Positions 16,073 to 24,530 are shown, counted from the first letter of the stretch. The stretch: 64,000 nt of DNA from a beta proteobacterium L13 (GCA_000335715.1 AMYZ01000014.1:48193-112192), one strand, 5' to 3'. Notes: generated by a model not told the origin, from the letters alone. Numbers and translations are program-made.

Positions 16073-17036
16073 ACTGATCAAACCCGGGTTGGCAACCACC
16101 GTACAAGATGCCGGACGCCCCGGCTACTACCATCTGGGCATTCCCTTGTCCGGCGCGATGGACCAGGAAAGTTACCACCAAGCCAATTGGCTGGTGGGCA
16201 ACCCTGATAGCTCCGCCGTCTTGGAATGCACCTTGATGGCGCCAGAATTATGCTTCCATGCTGACGCCGTGCTGGCAATAACCGGTGCGCAAACCACCCC
16301 CAAGCTCAATGGGGTGGAAGTGCCACGAAACACGAGCTTCGCCGTCAAGTGCGGTGACCGCTTGTCTTTTGACTTCTTCAAACTGGGTGCGCGCCTGTAC
16401 ATCGCCGTGGCTGGAGGCATTGACGTGCCCTTGGTACTTGGTAGCCGATCAACCTATGGCCTGGGTGCGTTTGGCGGACTGCACGGTAGAAAGCTGCAGG
16501 CCGGCGATGTGCTGCCGGTGGGGCAGCCCATCGCCAAGCCTTTGATTGGCAAGACCTTACCTGACACGTTGAGATTGCCACTGTGCAAGGAAGTACAACT
16601 ACGTGTCTTGCCTGGCCTGTACTTTCATCGCCTGCAAGACGAATCCGTACAAAGCTTTTTTGCCGACACATGGCGCGTCGCCCCCGAAGCAGACCGCATT
16701 GGCTACCGCTACAAAGGCGGCACTGCGCTTAAGTTCCACGAACGAATCCCACCATTTGGCGCAGGCTCCGACCCATCCAATATTGTTGATGCCGGCTATC
16801 CCTACGGCTCAATCCAGGTACCCGCAGGGCTCGAACCCATCATCTTGCACCGAGACGCCGTATCTGGCGGTGGTTACGCCATGTTGGGCACGGTCATCAG
16901 TGCCGACATGGACCTGATCGCCCAAATGCAACCCAATCACAACGCCCATTTTGTCCGGGTGGACATGGCCCAAGCGTTAGCGGCTCGCGCCGAACGACGC
17001 CAGCGCCTCGCGTTGCAACGCGAGGCATTAAGTTGA
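16062..17036 (+). CDS. pxpC: 5-oxoprolinase subunit C-like protein (KipA/allophanate hydrolase subunit 2 family)
   Basis: 324 residues. Opens IELIKPGLATTVQDAGRPGY, the classic start of this family, with GAMDQESY soon after and a C-terminal ILHRDAVSGGGYAMLGTV. It overlaps pxpB by 11 bases. PxpB/PxpC form a complex; in urea amidolyase the equivalent region is the carboxyltransferase domain. Together with the biotin proteins upstream this supports a biotin-dependent form of the enzyme. Confidence 0.86.
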   Translation: MAIELIKPGLATTVQDAGRPGYYHLGIPLSGAMDQESYHQANWLVGNPDSSAVLECTLMAPELCFHADAVLAITGAQTTPKLNGVEVPRNTSFAVKCGDRLSFDFFKLGARLYIAVAGGIDVPLVLGSRSTYGLGAFGGLHGRKLQAGDVLPVGQPIAKPLIGKTLPDTLRLPLCKEVQLRVLPGLYFHRLQDESVQSFFADTWRVAPEADRIGYRYKGGTALKFHERIPPFGAGSDPSNIVDAGYPYGSIQVPAGLEPIILHRDAVSGGGYAMLGTVISADMDLIAQMQPNHNAHFVRVDMAQALAARAERRQRLALQREALS

Positions 17037-17071
17037 GATTTAACTGATTTTCAGACCCCTAGGAGATGATC

Positions 17072-18154
17072 ATGAAACGCCACGTCACCCGCACTATTCT
17101 GGCCAGCAGCTTAGCCATCGGTGCTAGCTTGATCTGGCAAAGTGCCAGCGCAGCCACTTGGTTCCCCTATAAAGCGGAAGCAACAGAGCCGCCATTTGCA
17201 CAAGCTGGCAAAAAAGTCATGATGGACTACACCCCGCTAGTCAAAGCCAGCAAGAAGTGGGACATCTGCGTGGCCTTCCCGCACATGAAAGATGCCTACT
17301 GGCTGGGGGTCGATTATGGCGTGATTGAGGAAGCCAAGCGTCAGGGCGTGAAGCTGCATTTGGTGGAGGCCGGTGGCTATACCAACCTGAGCAAACAAAT
17401 CTCGCAGATTGAAGATTGCGTGGCGCGGGGCGCTAATGCCGTCGTGATAGGTGCGATCTCAAGCGACGGATTGAACAACGTCGTCAAGACCCTGGCTACC
17501 AGGAAAATTCCCGTAGTCGATTTGGTCAACGGCATCAGCTCAACTAATGTTGCTGCCAAGTCCCTCGTGTCGTTCTACACCATGGGTCAATCTACCGGAG
17601 AGTATCTGGCCAAGAAACATCCCGCAGGCAGCCCTACTGTCAAAGTCGGTTGGTTCCCAGGGCCTGCGGGGGCAGGTTGGGTTGAAGCAGCACACAAGGG
17701 CTTCATGGATGCGATTAAAGGCAGTGCTGTGGTGGCACTCGATCCGAAATATGGCGACACCGGCAAAGAAGCCCAAGCCAAACTCGTTGAAGACGTGTTA
17801 CAGGCAAACCCTGACTTGGCTTATATAGCAGGCACCGCAGTCACCGCAGAAGCGGCGGTAGGCATTTTGCGCAGCCGTAATCTGGACAAAAAAGTCAAGC
17901 TACTCTCGTTCTATATGACACCCGGTGTATTCCAAGGCATTGTGTCTGGCCGTATTTTGGCGGCACCCGCGGACTCCATGGTAATTCAGGGGCGGATTGC
18001 CATCGATCAGGCGGTGCGCTTGCTTGAGGGCAAGGCGGTGACACGCCATGTTGGTCCGAAGATTTTTGTGGTGGACCACAGTAATTACAAGACAGTGCAC
18101 TTTGACGACATTTTACCGCCCGCCTCTTTTAAACCCACGTTTGAAGTGAAGTAA
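17072..18154 (+). CDS. TorT-like periplasmic binding protein of a sugar-type ABC importer
   Basis: 360 residues. A signal peptide (about residues 1-27, ending QSASA) is followed by a periplasmic binding protein type 1 fold resembling the TMAO-sensor partner TorT (WFPYKAEATEPPF, then WDICVAFPHMKDAYWLGVDYG). No torS/torR is present; the next two genes are an ABC ATPase and permease, so here it should deliver substrate to the importer. ATG 17072 is chosen because AGGAG at 17061-17065 is too close to the ATG at 17066. Highly expressed relative to the ABC genes is likely but not shown. Confidence 0.78.
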   Translation: MKRHVTRTILASSLAIGASLIWQSASAATWFPYKAEATEPPFAQAGKKVMMDYTPLVKASKKWDICVAFPHMKDAYWLGVDYGVIEEAKRQGVKLHLVEAGGYTNLSKQISQIEDCVARGANAVVIGAISSDGLNNVVKTLATRKIPVVDLVNGISSTNVAAKSLVSFYTMGQSTGEYLAKKHPAGSPTVKVGWFPGPAGAGWVEAAHKGFMDAIKGSAVVALDPKYGDTGKEAQAKLVEDVLQANPDLAYIAGTAVTAEAAVGILRSRNLDKKVKLLSFYMTPGVFQGIVSGRILAAPADSMVIQGRIAIDQAVRLLEGKAVTRHVGPKIFVVDHSNYKTVHFDDILPPASFKPTFEVK

Positions 18155-18178
18155 CTCACCCCCACTTGGCGCTGCGAC

Positions 18179-19687
18179 ATGAATGACTTTCATCTTTTAC
18201 ATACTGAAGGGCTTTCCAGATTCTACCCTGGCGTTCGTGCCCTTGATTCAGTGGATTTTGACCTGGCTGCGGGTGAGGTACATGTCTTGTTTGGCGAGAA
18301 CGGTGCGGGCAAATCCACGCTGATCTCGCTGCTGGCTGGCGCCAATACCCCCAGTGCGGGCCAAATTCATGTGCGCGGCGCCCCCTTGCAATTCACCAAT
18401 GTGCAGGATGCACGCCAGGAAGGTATCAGCGCCGTCTTTCAGGAGTTCTCGCTGATTCCAACACTGAGCGTCGCGCAGAATCTGTGCTTGGGAGAAGAGC
18501 CTGTTCAGCATGGTCTGTTGGACAAGGTAGCACTATTGCAGCGAGCACAGCGCAGCCTGGATGAATTAGGTTTTGAAATAGATGCTTCGGCATTGGTAGC
18601 CACACTAAGCCGCGCACAGCAACAAATGGTGGAGATCGCCAAGGGCCTGCGTGGGCAAGTCTCGGTATTGATCCTTGACGAGCCCACAGCGTCATTGACA
18701 GAGCGTGAAACCACCAAGCTGTTTGCACTGATTCGTCGACTCAAGACGCAAGGTGTAGGCATTGTCTACATTTCCCACCGCATGCAAGAGATCAATCAGA
18801 TTGCGGACCGTGTGACCGTGTTACGGGACGGCAAAAAGGTATGTACGGTCAAGGCAGCGGACACCTCGCACGACCAGCTCATCAGCCTGATGAGTGGCCG
18901 TACCATTGAAAAAATCTATCCACACATCGAATACCGCCCAGGAGAGCTGGTATTGGACATACAGCAAGTGAGTACGCCAAGCGGCGTGCACAACGCCTCC
19001 ATCACGGTGCGCCGTGGTGAAGTGGTGGGCCTGGCCGGCTTGGTAGGCTGTGGCAAATCTGAATTACTGCGAGCGGCTTATGGCCTGGATGCAGTCAGTA
19101 GTGGCAAGGTATTTTTAAAGGGTCAGGATCACACCAGAACCAACCCCACCAAAAGTTTAAAAGCAGGCTATTTCTACTTACCACCAGACCGAAAATCTGA
19201 AGGCCTGGTTTTGGGATTTTGCAGTGCCGCCAACATCACACTATCGGCACTGTCCGGCCCATTGCGCGGCTTGAGCGGCTGGTTACGCAAAAAGGACGCC
19301 CAAAGCATGGCAAGCGCGGCAGGAGAGCAGGTTGAACTGAGTCATCGCAACCTGGGCAAAACCGTGGGCCTGCTGTCTGGTGGCAACCAACAAAAGGCCT
19401 TGTTTGCAAAAGGTCTGACGCGGGCCATGGATTTGTACGTTTTCGATGAGCCCACCGTTGGCGTGGATGTCGGTACGCGTTCGGCCCTGTACAAGGTGAT
19501 CAAACAACTGTGTGAAAGCGGTGCCGCTGTGGTGCTGATTTCGTCCGATTTGCCCGAGATCCTGCATCTGGCCCATCGCGCCTATGTGATGTATGGCGGC
19601 GAGGTGATGGGTGAACTGCAAGGCCCGGAGATCACCGAAGGCGGTCTCTTGAATTTGTTTTTTGATGCAAAGGAAACCCTGGCATGA
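18179..19687 (+). CDS. ribose-type (CUT2) ABC importer ATP-binding protein
   Basis: 502 residues with two nucleotide-binding domains, as in RbsA. The first has GENGAGKST (Walker A), LSRAQQQMVEIAKGL and LILDEPTASL (Walker B). The second has the degenerate Walker A GLVGCGKSEL, LSGGNQQKALFAKGL and VFDEPTVGVDVG. It powers uptake across the inner membrane. Followed by the permease with a 4-base stop/start overlap. Confidence 0.9.
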   Translation: MNDFHLLHTEGLSRFYPGVRALDSVDFDLAAGEVHVLFGENGAGKSTLISLLAGANTPSAGQIHVRGAPLQFTNVQDARQEGISAVFQEFSLIPTLSVAQNLCLGEEPVQHGLLDKVALLQRAQRSLDELGFEIDASALVATLSRAQQQMVEIAKGLRGQVSVLILDEPTASLTERETTKLFALIRRLKTQGVGIVYISHRMQEINQIADRVTVLRDGKKVCTVKAADTSHDQLISLMSGRTIEKIYPHIEYRPGELVLDIQQVSTPSGVHNASITVRRGEVVGLAGLVGCGKSELLRAAYGLDAVSSGKVFLKGQDHTRTNPTKSLKAGYFYLPPDRKSEGLVLGFCSAANITLSALSGPLRGLSGWLRKKDAQSMASAAGEQVELSHRNLGKTVGLLSGGNQQKALFAKGLTRAMDLYVFDEPTVGVDVGTRSALYKVIKQLCESGAAVVLISSDLPEILHLAHRAYVMYGGEVMGELQGPEITEGGLLNLFFDAKETLA

Positions 19688-20727
19688 CTACCCAAAACGC
19701 AGTAGCGCTGCCTACTGCCCCCCCTACCCTCCCGCAGCGTGCCATGCAGGTAGCCCTTCGTCTGTTTGTGCAGTTAGGCGTGCTGCCCTTCATGTTGGCA
19801 TTAGCTGTACTGGTGTTTGGCAGCTTGTCAGACCCGTTTCTGTCGACACAAAACCTGATGAACCTGCTGCGCCAGTCGGTTTATCTGATCTTGGTGTCCA
19901 TGGGCCAGATGTTGGTCTTGGTCACGGGAGGTTTCGACTTGTCCGTTGGCACCACAATGGCCCTGACCTCAGTCATATCGGCCTTGGTCATGCAGACCTT
20001 GGGTAGCAGCTTGCCTGATATGGCGGGCCTGGTCATCGTGCTGGGTTGCACTGCAGGCTTGATTGCCGGCCTAACCGTTGGTCTACTCAATGGTCTGGGC
20101 ATTGCATGGGCAGGGGTATCGCCCTTCATCGTCACCATGGGGGTGCAATCCATTGGGTTTGGTGCCGCGCTCTATCTGACGGGCGGTGTACCCGTTAATG
20201 GCTTGCCACCCGCATTCAGTGACCTGTTTGGTTTTGGCAATGTGCTGGGCCTACCACTACCAGTGCTGGTCACAGCCCTGTGTGTGGCAGCCATCTATTT
20301 GCTGATGAACCGATTGCCCACGGGTACCTATCTCTTGGCCGTTGGCGGAAACGCCAAAGCGGCGGCGCTGTCCGGCATCGCGACCCGCAAGGTCTTACTG
20401 ATGGCATACATCTTTTGTGCAGTACTGGCCTCGATATCCGGTTTGTTGTTAACCGCCCGCGTCGAAACAGGTGAGGCCAACCTGGGAGGTACCGTTGCGC
20501 TTGAATCCATTGCAGCCTGTGTGATCGCAGGGGTGAGTCTACGTGGTGGCATCGGACGTGTTCCCAATGTCGTGATGGGTGCCATCTTCATTAACCTAGT
20601 GCAAAACGGCATGAATTTGACCAACGTCGGCTCTTACCTGCAAATGGTGGTGCTGGGCCTGCTACTGATCATTGCCGTCGTAGCAGACCAATTTCGTCAA
20701 CGGATGATTTTGCCAAGCCCAACCTGA
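19684..20727 (+). CDS. ribose-type (CUT2) ABC importer permease
   Basis: 347 residues, strongly hydrophobic, with the RbsC-family segments QMLVLVTGGFDLSVGTTMAL near residue 75-95, GGNAKAAALSGI and the C-terminal LQMVVLGLLLIIAVVAD. It forms the membrane channel, presumably as a homodimer. Last gene of the operon, 84 bases before a terminator hairpin. Codon use across 12.7-20.7 kb contains many TTG codons compared with the CTG-dominated flanks, hinting at transfer. Confidence 0.9.
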   Translation: MTTQNAVALPTAPPTLPQRAMQVALRLFVQLGVLPFMLALAVLVFGSLSDPFLSTQNLMNLLRQSVYLILVSMGQMLVLVTGGFDLSVGTTMALTSVISALVMQTLGSSLPDMAGLVIVLGCTAGLIAGLTVGLLNGLGIAWAGVSPFIVTMGVQSIGFGAALYLTGGVPVNGLPPAFSDLFGFGNVLGLPLPVLVTALCVAAIYLLMNRLPTGTYLLAVGGNAKAAALSGIATRKVLLMAYIFCAVLASISGLLLTARVETGEANLGGTVALESIAACVIAGVSLRGGIGRVPNVVMGAIFINLVQNGMNLTNVGSYLQMVVLGLLLIIAVVADQFRQRMILPSPT

Positions 20728-20814
20728 CCCTGCCCCCGCACGCAACCCGCCAGACACACGCCCGTCAAGCCGGTGCGGCGCAGATGCGTGAATCAAATCC
20801 CGCGCCATAAACAA

Positions 20815-20827
20815 AAGGTTGGCCGCA
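20815..20827 (-). repeat. TGCGGCCAACCTT uptake-like word
   Basis: Left arm of the hairpin after the ABC operon. Confidence 0.88.
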
Positions 20828-20844
20828 CACCGGAAACCCGGCCA

Positions 20845-20857
20845 TGCGGCCAACCTT
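20845..20857 (+). repeat. TGCGGCCAACCTT uptake-like word
   Basis: Right arm of the hairpin after the ABC operon. Confidence 0.88.
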
Positions 20858-20932
20858 GTTTTGTGCCCTAAGCCAGACCATAGAAACCTGCATGCAGACC
20901 CGCCTAACGATGAGTACACCACTGCAGTACAG

Positions 20933-21079
20933 CTAGAGCCGCCGGCCTTGCAAGATACGCAGCAATACCGCGATCAGAATCAGCACAAGCAACAAATGAA
21001 TCAGCCCACCCATGGTGTAAGAAGTCACCATGCCCAAGGCCCACAGTACCAACAGAACCACAATAATGGTTTCCAACAT
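20933..21079 (-). CDS. lmo0937-family small membrane protein
   Basis: 48 residues, nearly all hydrophobic (MLETIIVVLLVLWALGMV, then a second helix LIHLLLVLILIAVLLRIL), ending GRRL. It matches the tiny two-helix stress-associated membrane proteins of the lmo0937 type. Function unknown. The start at 21079 is the first ATG of this pattern and has AGGAG close upstream; longer in-frame extensions are not supported. Confidence 0.7.
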   Translation of the reverse strand: MLETIIVVLLVLWALGMVTSYTMGGLIHLLLVLILIAVLLRILQGRRL

Positions 21080-21167
21080 GATGACACTCCTGCCAACAGG
21101 CAGGCAGTAGCGGGGCATGCCAAGACACGCGCCGGACACTGCCCTGCCAGAACCTAATCGCCAGAAC

Positions 21168-21578
21168 TTACTCGACAGACACGTCAGTACCGTAAAAAGT
21201 ATGGACGGTGCTGGCCCAGGCCGGGTCAGCCATATCCGGCCACGCCTCTTTGTCAAAACCCGGTGCATTGGCAAAGCGCTCCTTGCTGACATTCAGCACA
21301 AAACCCTTATTGGCAGGGTCCAGCACCAGGGCACGCCAAGGCACGGCAAACAGCTTTTCACCCATGCTCATGAAGCCGCCAAAAGCCAGCACGGCATAAG
21401 CCACCTGTCCGGTTTTGACATTCAGCATGATTTCCTTGATGTCGCCCAGCACCTCACCCTGCAGATTCAGCACCGCATCACCGGTCAGCGTATGGGCACC
21501 CATCAGATAGGGGCCCGGCCCACCGGCACCGTGGTCGGTACCATGCGTGCCATCACTATTGCGCTGCATCTTGTTCAT
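21168..21578 (-). CDS. PRC-barrel domain protein
   Basis: 136 residues. The PRC-barrel pattern is clear: LTGDAVLNLQGEVLGDIKEIMLN, VAYAVLAFGGFMSMGEKLFAVPW and a short C-terminal tail. Proteins of this kind, alone in the genome, are usually stress-related and of unknown partner. AGGAG lies 6 bases before the ATG at 21578, which fixes the start; a longer frame upstream is not used. Confidence 0.82.
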   Translation of the reverse strand: MNKMQRNSDGTHGTDHGAGGPGPYLMGAHTLTGDAVLNLQGEVLGDIKEIMLNVKTGQVAYAVLAFGGFMSMGEKLFAVPWRALVLDPANKGFVLNVSKERFANAPGFDKEAWPDMADPAWASTVHTFYGTDVSVE

Positions 21579-21856
21579 CACTTTCTCCTTTGCCCCAGGC
21601 GCAGACCGCCTCTGCCGTAACCACGGATAGCGCTGGCTACCACTCCGGTTTACGCCAGCCACCAGCCATGGTCTGTTCGGTTGCACACCTAAGACACCGG
21701 CCCTGCCACCTATCTCGCCACAGGCTGCCCAAATAGAAAGAGCAGGGCCAAAGCCAGCCCGGAACCCTCGCCTGCGCGCCGGGTCATAGCGCACGCGGCA
21801 GCACAGCTTGCCGCCAAGACTCTTGACCAACCCGCCCCCAAGCTAGCTACCACCGC

Positions 21857-22171
21857 ATGCGCCTTGTCCGCCTTACCTGCCTGTTACTGGCACTAATGCT
21901 GCTATCGCTACAAACCATGAGTCTGGCTCATGGTGGCGGCAGCTGTGTCGATGCCGGCTTGCACGGCTGCGGGCAGACCTGCGCCGGTAAACTCAGTGGT
22001 AAAGGGGAACAGCCTGCGGGCGGTGAAGAGTGCTGCGCCCTGCACGCCGGCCCGCAGCCGGCAAGCAAAGCCCCCTTGCCCGCCGCCTTCGTGGCGCCTC
22101 GGCCAAGCCACGCCCCCCCAGCCTTGGCCATGCGTGCCATTGCGCCCCCTATCCGGCCCCCCGCCGCCTGA
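21857..22171 (+). CDS. secreted Cys-rich hypothetical protein
   Basis: 104 residues with a signal peptide (MRLVRLTCLLLALMLLSL onward, cleavage near SLAHG). The mature part has six cysteines in the first half (C at GSCVD, HGCGQTC, EECC and others) and a proline/alanine-rich tail. No family is recognised. It lies 91 bases upstream of the DsbB/DsbA-like pair, so it may be an exported disulfide protein or a metal-binding partner. The ribosome site is weak, which lowers confidence. Confidence 0.45.
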   Translation: MRLVRLTCLLLALMLLSLQTMSLAHGGGSCVDAGLHGCGQTCAGKLSGKGEQPAGGEECCALHAGPQPASKAPLPAAFVAPRPSHAPPALAMRAIAPPIRPPAA

Positions 22172-22262
22172 TGCCCTAGCGCCGGCTCCAGCCGCCCCCC
22201 CCATCCTCACCGTTGCCGTCACGCTGGCAGCGGTGCGTCTGCATTCCGCCCAAGGCACATTC

Positions 22263-22715
22263 ATGACTTTTCTGACCCGTTCCACACCGGTGCGGCCAAG
22301 CCCTGCGGCCTGGCTACTGGTATTTGCCGCCTGGCTACTGGCCACGCTGGCCACCCTTGGCGCCCTGTTTTTTGGCGAAGTAATGATGCTGACACCCTGC
22401 GTGCTGTGCTGGTACCAGCGCATCTTCATGTTTCCGCTGGTACTGCTGCTGCCACTGGGGCTGTTTCCCTACGACCACAAAGTTGCGCGCTACGGGCTGG
22501 CCCTGGCCGTGCCCGGCAGCCTGATCGCGTGCTTCCACCTGCTGGTGGCTGCCGGCGTCATCCCCGAGGCCATGCAGCCATGCAGCCAGGGCGTGCCGTG
22601 CTCGGTCACCGTCATCGAGTGGTTCGGCTTCGTCACCATCCCACTGCTATCAGCCGCCGCCTTCCTCACCATTACCGCCTTACTACTGGCAACCCACTTA
22701 CGAGCATGCAAATGA
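22263..22715 (+). CDS. DsbB/BdbC-like disulfide oxidoreductase
   Basis: 150 residues with four predicted membrane helices. The first periplasmic redox pair is CVLCWYQR, as in BdbC-type DsbB proteins, and the second pair is CSQGVPC. It re-oxidises a DsbA partner and passes electrons to quinone. The partner is encoded immediately downstream with overlapping frames. The start at 22263 precedes a short N-terminal tail and the first helix. Confidence 0.82.
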   Translation: MTFLTRSTPVRPSPAAWLLVFAAWLLATLATLGALFFGEVMMLTPCVLCWYQRIFMFPLVLLLPLGLFPYDHKVARYGLALAVPGSLIACFHLLVAAGVIPEAMQPCSQGVPCSVTVIEWFGFVTIPLLSAAAFLTITALLLATHLRACK

Positions 22716-23365
22716 AACCGAAAACCCTCTTCATCGTGGCCGCCACCGTCTTGCTGTCCGGCTTTCTGGCGGCAAGCGCCTTCTACCAATCGCAGCAGCG
22801 TGAACAGGCCGCACAGCAGGCCAGCGTCAACCGCGAGGCGCTGGTACGCATGCACTCGCCAGCGCTGGGTAACACCAATGCACCGGTGGTGCTGGTCGAG
22901 TTCTTCGACCCCGCCTGCGAAACCTGCCGCGCGTTTTACCCGCTGATCAAAGACATGATGGCGGCCAACCCCGGCAAGATCCGCCTGGTGCTGCGCTACG
23001 CCCCTTTCCATGCAGGCTCCGAGCAACTGGTCGCCGCGCTGGAAGCCGCCCGCCGGCAAGGCAAGTACTGGGAAGCAATGGAAGCCTTACTGGCCGCGCA
23101 GGATGCGCTGGCGCGCAATCACAACGTAGACAAAGAGCAGATCTGGGCACCGTTGGCCGCAGTGGGGCTGGACATGGCCAAACTGAAAAGCGATATGGCG
23201 GGAGCGGACATCGCCAATGTCATCGCGCAGGATCTGGCAGATGCGCAAACCCTGCAAGTGCGCAAAACGCCGGAGTTCTTCGTCAACGGCCGGCCATTGC
23301 CAAGCTTTGGCCATGCCCAGCTGCAAGCGCTGGTAGCCGAGGAAATCGCCAAAGCCAGCCGCTAA
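22706..23365 (+). CDS. DsbA-family thiol:disulfide oxidoreductase, membrane-anchored
   Basis: 219 residues. An N-terminal membrane anchor (FIVAATVLLSGFLAASAF) is followed by a thioredoxin-like DsbA fold with active site FFDPACETCRAF (CxxC = CETC) and the cis-proline loop RKTPEFFVNG. It introduces disulfides into exported proteins with the BdbC-like partner upstream. Start 22706 or 22712 (ATGA overlap with the dsbB stop); both are in frame. A terminator follows at 23381. Confidence 0.85.
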   Translation: MQMKPKTLFIVAATVLLSGFLAASAFYQSQQREQAAQQASVNREALVRMHSPALGNTNAPVVLVEFFDPACETCRAFYPLIKDMMAANPGKIRLVLRYAPFHAGSEQLVAALEAARRQGKYWEAMEALLAAQDALARNHNVDKEQIWAPLAAVGLDMAKLKSDMAGADIANVIAQDLADAQTLQVRKTPEFFVNGRPLPSFGHAQLQALVAEEIAKASR

Positions 23366-23380
23366 AGCAAGCACCAACGA

Positions 23381-23413
23381 CAAAGGCGGGCTGCCAGATG
23401 AAGCCCGCCTTTG
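23381..23413. terminator. terminator after the DsbA-like gene
   Basis: CAAAGGCGGGCT (23381-23392) pairs perfectly with AGCCCGCCTTTG (23402-23413) across a 9-base loop. Confidence 0.8.
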
Positions 23414-23428
23414 TCTTGCCTAGCGGCA

Positions 23429-23538
23429 CGCTCGGATAAACCAGCGGCGTATCGGGGTGGTTGTATGAGGTGGCATGACCGAGCAAACTGAGCTGATGCG
23501 GCCAACCTTCGGTGTGGCGTCGCCTTATCCGGGCTACG
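23429..23538. repeat. REP-like palindromic element, diverged copy A
   Basis: Starts CGGATAAACCAGCGGCG and ends CGCCTTATCCGGGCTAC, with a TGCGGCCAACCTT word in the middle (23497). Same plan as the copies at 24316 and 25984 but shorter and more diverged. Confidence 0.65.
23497..23509 (+). repeat. TGCGGCCAACCTT uptake-like word
   Basis: Exact copy in the middle of REP-like element A. Confidence 0.85.
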
Positions 23539-23550
23539 TGCTGGCTGGGC

Positions 23551-23682
23551 AACAAGATGGGCTGGGCCGACGTCACCGCCGCTACGCTACCGGCACGGCT
23601 GGCGCAAGCACAACAGTTAGCCTGCAGCCCCGAGGCCAGCAGCCTGCCCGGCTCCCCCGGCAAGGCGTGCAAGAAGCAGTAA
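23551..23682 (+). pseudogene. possible C-terminal remnant of a broken gene
   Basis: Directly after element A, a frame encodes NKMGWADVTAATLPARL and about 26 more residues ending KACKKQ before a TAA at 23680. It reads like the tail of a real gene cut off by the repeat, but no family is recognised and no start exists. The rest of 23683-23925 holds a half repeat and a hairpin (23718-23745) and no gene. Confidence 0.25.
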
Positions 23683-23754
23683 GGGGGGTGGGATACGTGC
23701 TGAGCCGCGTACCGCACCCAAATGCAGCCATGCGCTTGCATTTGGCCGCGATAT

Positions 23755-23789
23755 CTCCCCGGATGCGGCTGCGCCTTATCCAGGCTACT
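23755..23789. repeat. REP-like half element B
   Basis: CCGGATGCGGCTGCGCCTTATCC and flanks, equal to the right end of the larger elements. The left end and the central 13-bp word are missing. Confidence 0.6.
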
Positions 23790-23925
23790 TACCAAAATTG
23801 ATCAAACAAATCCGGATCGATATCACATACAGTGTTGGGCAGATGGAGAATGCACTGCGCAGGGAAATCATATCGAGGCATGCAAATGCTTGCCACCGCA
23901 ATATACGTAAGAAAGGTATCAGCCA

Positions 23926-24306
23926 ATGAGTGTCGTTAATATTTCAAAAGATCTGGACAATCCCACATTTATCCCAGACATCTGGCGGGAAACAATTCAT
24001 AAAATAGTTGATGCCTTTTCTGACGGTGATTATTCCCTTTCAACAGGCATTAGCAATGTTCCTCCCATATCGCAGAGTACTACGCTAGAGCTTGAGGAGA
24101 GTATTGCTGCATATGGCGCAAGTTTAACAACATTGCCAGAAAAAACCTGGGACTCATCGCAGTGTCAGTGGGCTGGGGATTTTTGGGATGTGTTTATTGA
24201 TCTTTTTACAGTCGAAGAGGGGCGAAGCGATCTGGTTTTGCAGTTGCGGGTTTACGAGAAAGACCATGATTACCTGTTTAAGGTTTACATGATTTATGTA
24301 CCCTAA
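23926..24306 (+). CDS. small acidic hypothetical protein, probably acquired
   Basis: 126 residues, acidic, with a conserved-looking core TWDSSQCQWAGDFWDVFIDL and EEGRSDLVLQLRVYEKD. The look is that of small uncharacterised proteins often found beside toxin or immunity genes, but I cannot name the family with certainty. The gene is AT-rich compared with everything around it, lies between REP-like elements, and has AGAAAGG upstream of the ATG. Confidence 0.6.
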   Translation: MSVVNISKDLDNPTFIPDIWRETIHKIVDAFSDGDYSLSTGISNVPPISQSTTLELEESIAAYGASLTTLPEKTWDSSQCQWAGDFWDVFIDLFTVEEGRSDLVLQLRVYEKDHDYLFKVYMIYVP

Positions 24307-24315
24307 AGAACAAAC

Positions 24316-24453
24316 TCAGCCCGTACCCCGGATAAGCCAACGGCGCAGCCGAGGTTGATGGTTTTGGCGCTGTCACCTAGTCATCTGACAGGATGCGGCC
24401 AACCTTGGGAATTCGGCTGCTACCCGGATGCGGCTGCGACTTATCCGGGCTAC
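24316..24453. repeat. REP-like palindromic element, copy C (left boundary of integron remnant)
   Basis: 138 bp. Left arm CCCCGGATAAGCCAACGGCGCA, right arm CGGATGCGGCTGCGACTTAT then CCGGGCTAC, central TGCGGCCAACCTT at 24394. It is closely similar to 25984-26120 in the same orientation. It ends 2 bases before an attC core site. Confidence 0.75.
24394..24406 (+). repeat. TGCGGCCAACCTT uptake-like word
   Basis: Exact copy in the centre of REP-like element C. Confidence 0.85.
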
Positions 24454-24455
24454 TT

Positions 24456-24530
24456 GCTAACCTGCGCTGTGCGGCTTTATCGCGCAGCGTCCAGCGACCG
24501 AAGGGCGCGAGGTTGAGCGCCATGTTAGAG
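24456..24530 (-). other. integron attC site of cassette 3
   Basis: Read on the minus strand it runs from CTCTAAC (R'') to GGTTAGC (R'), about 75 bp, with inner inverted arms. The stop codon of cassette 3 lies within its R'' end, as is usual for integron cassettes. Confidence 0.75.

Larger units (their letters stand above)
20811..20862 (+). terminator. terminator made from an inverted pair of the 13-bp word
   Basis: AAGGTTGGCCGCA (20815-20827) and TGCGGCCAACCTT (20845-20857) form a 13-bp perfect stem with a 17-base loop, followed by GTTTTGT. It closes the ABC operon. Both arms are exact copies of the repeated word, in inverted order. Confidence 0.8.
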
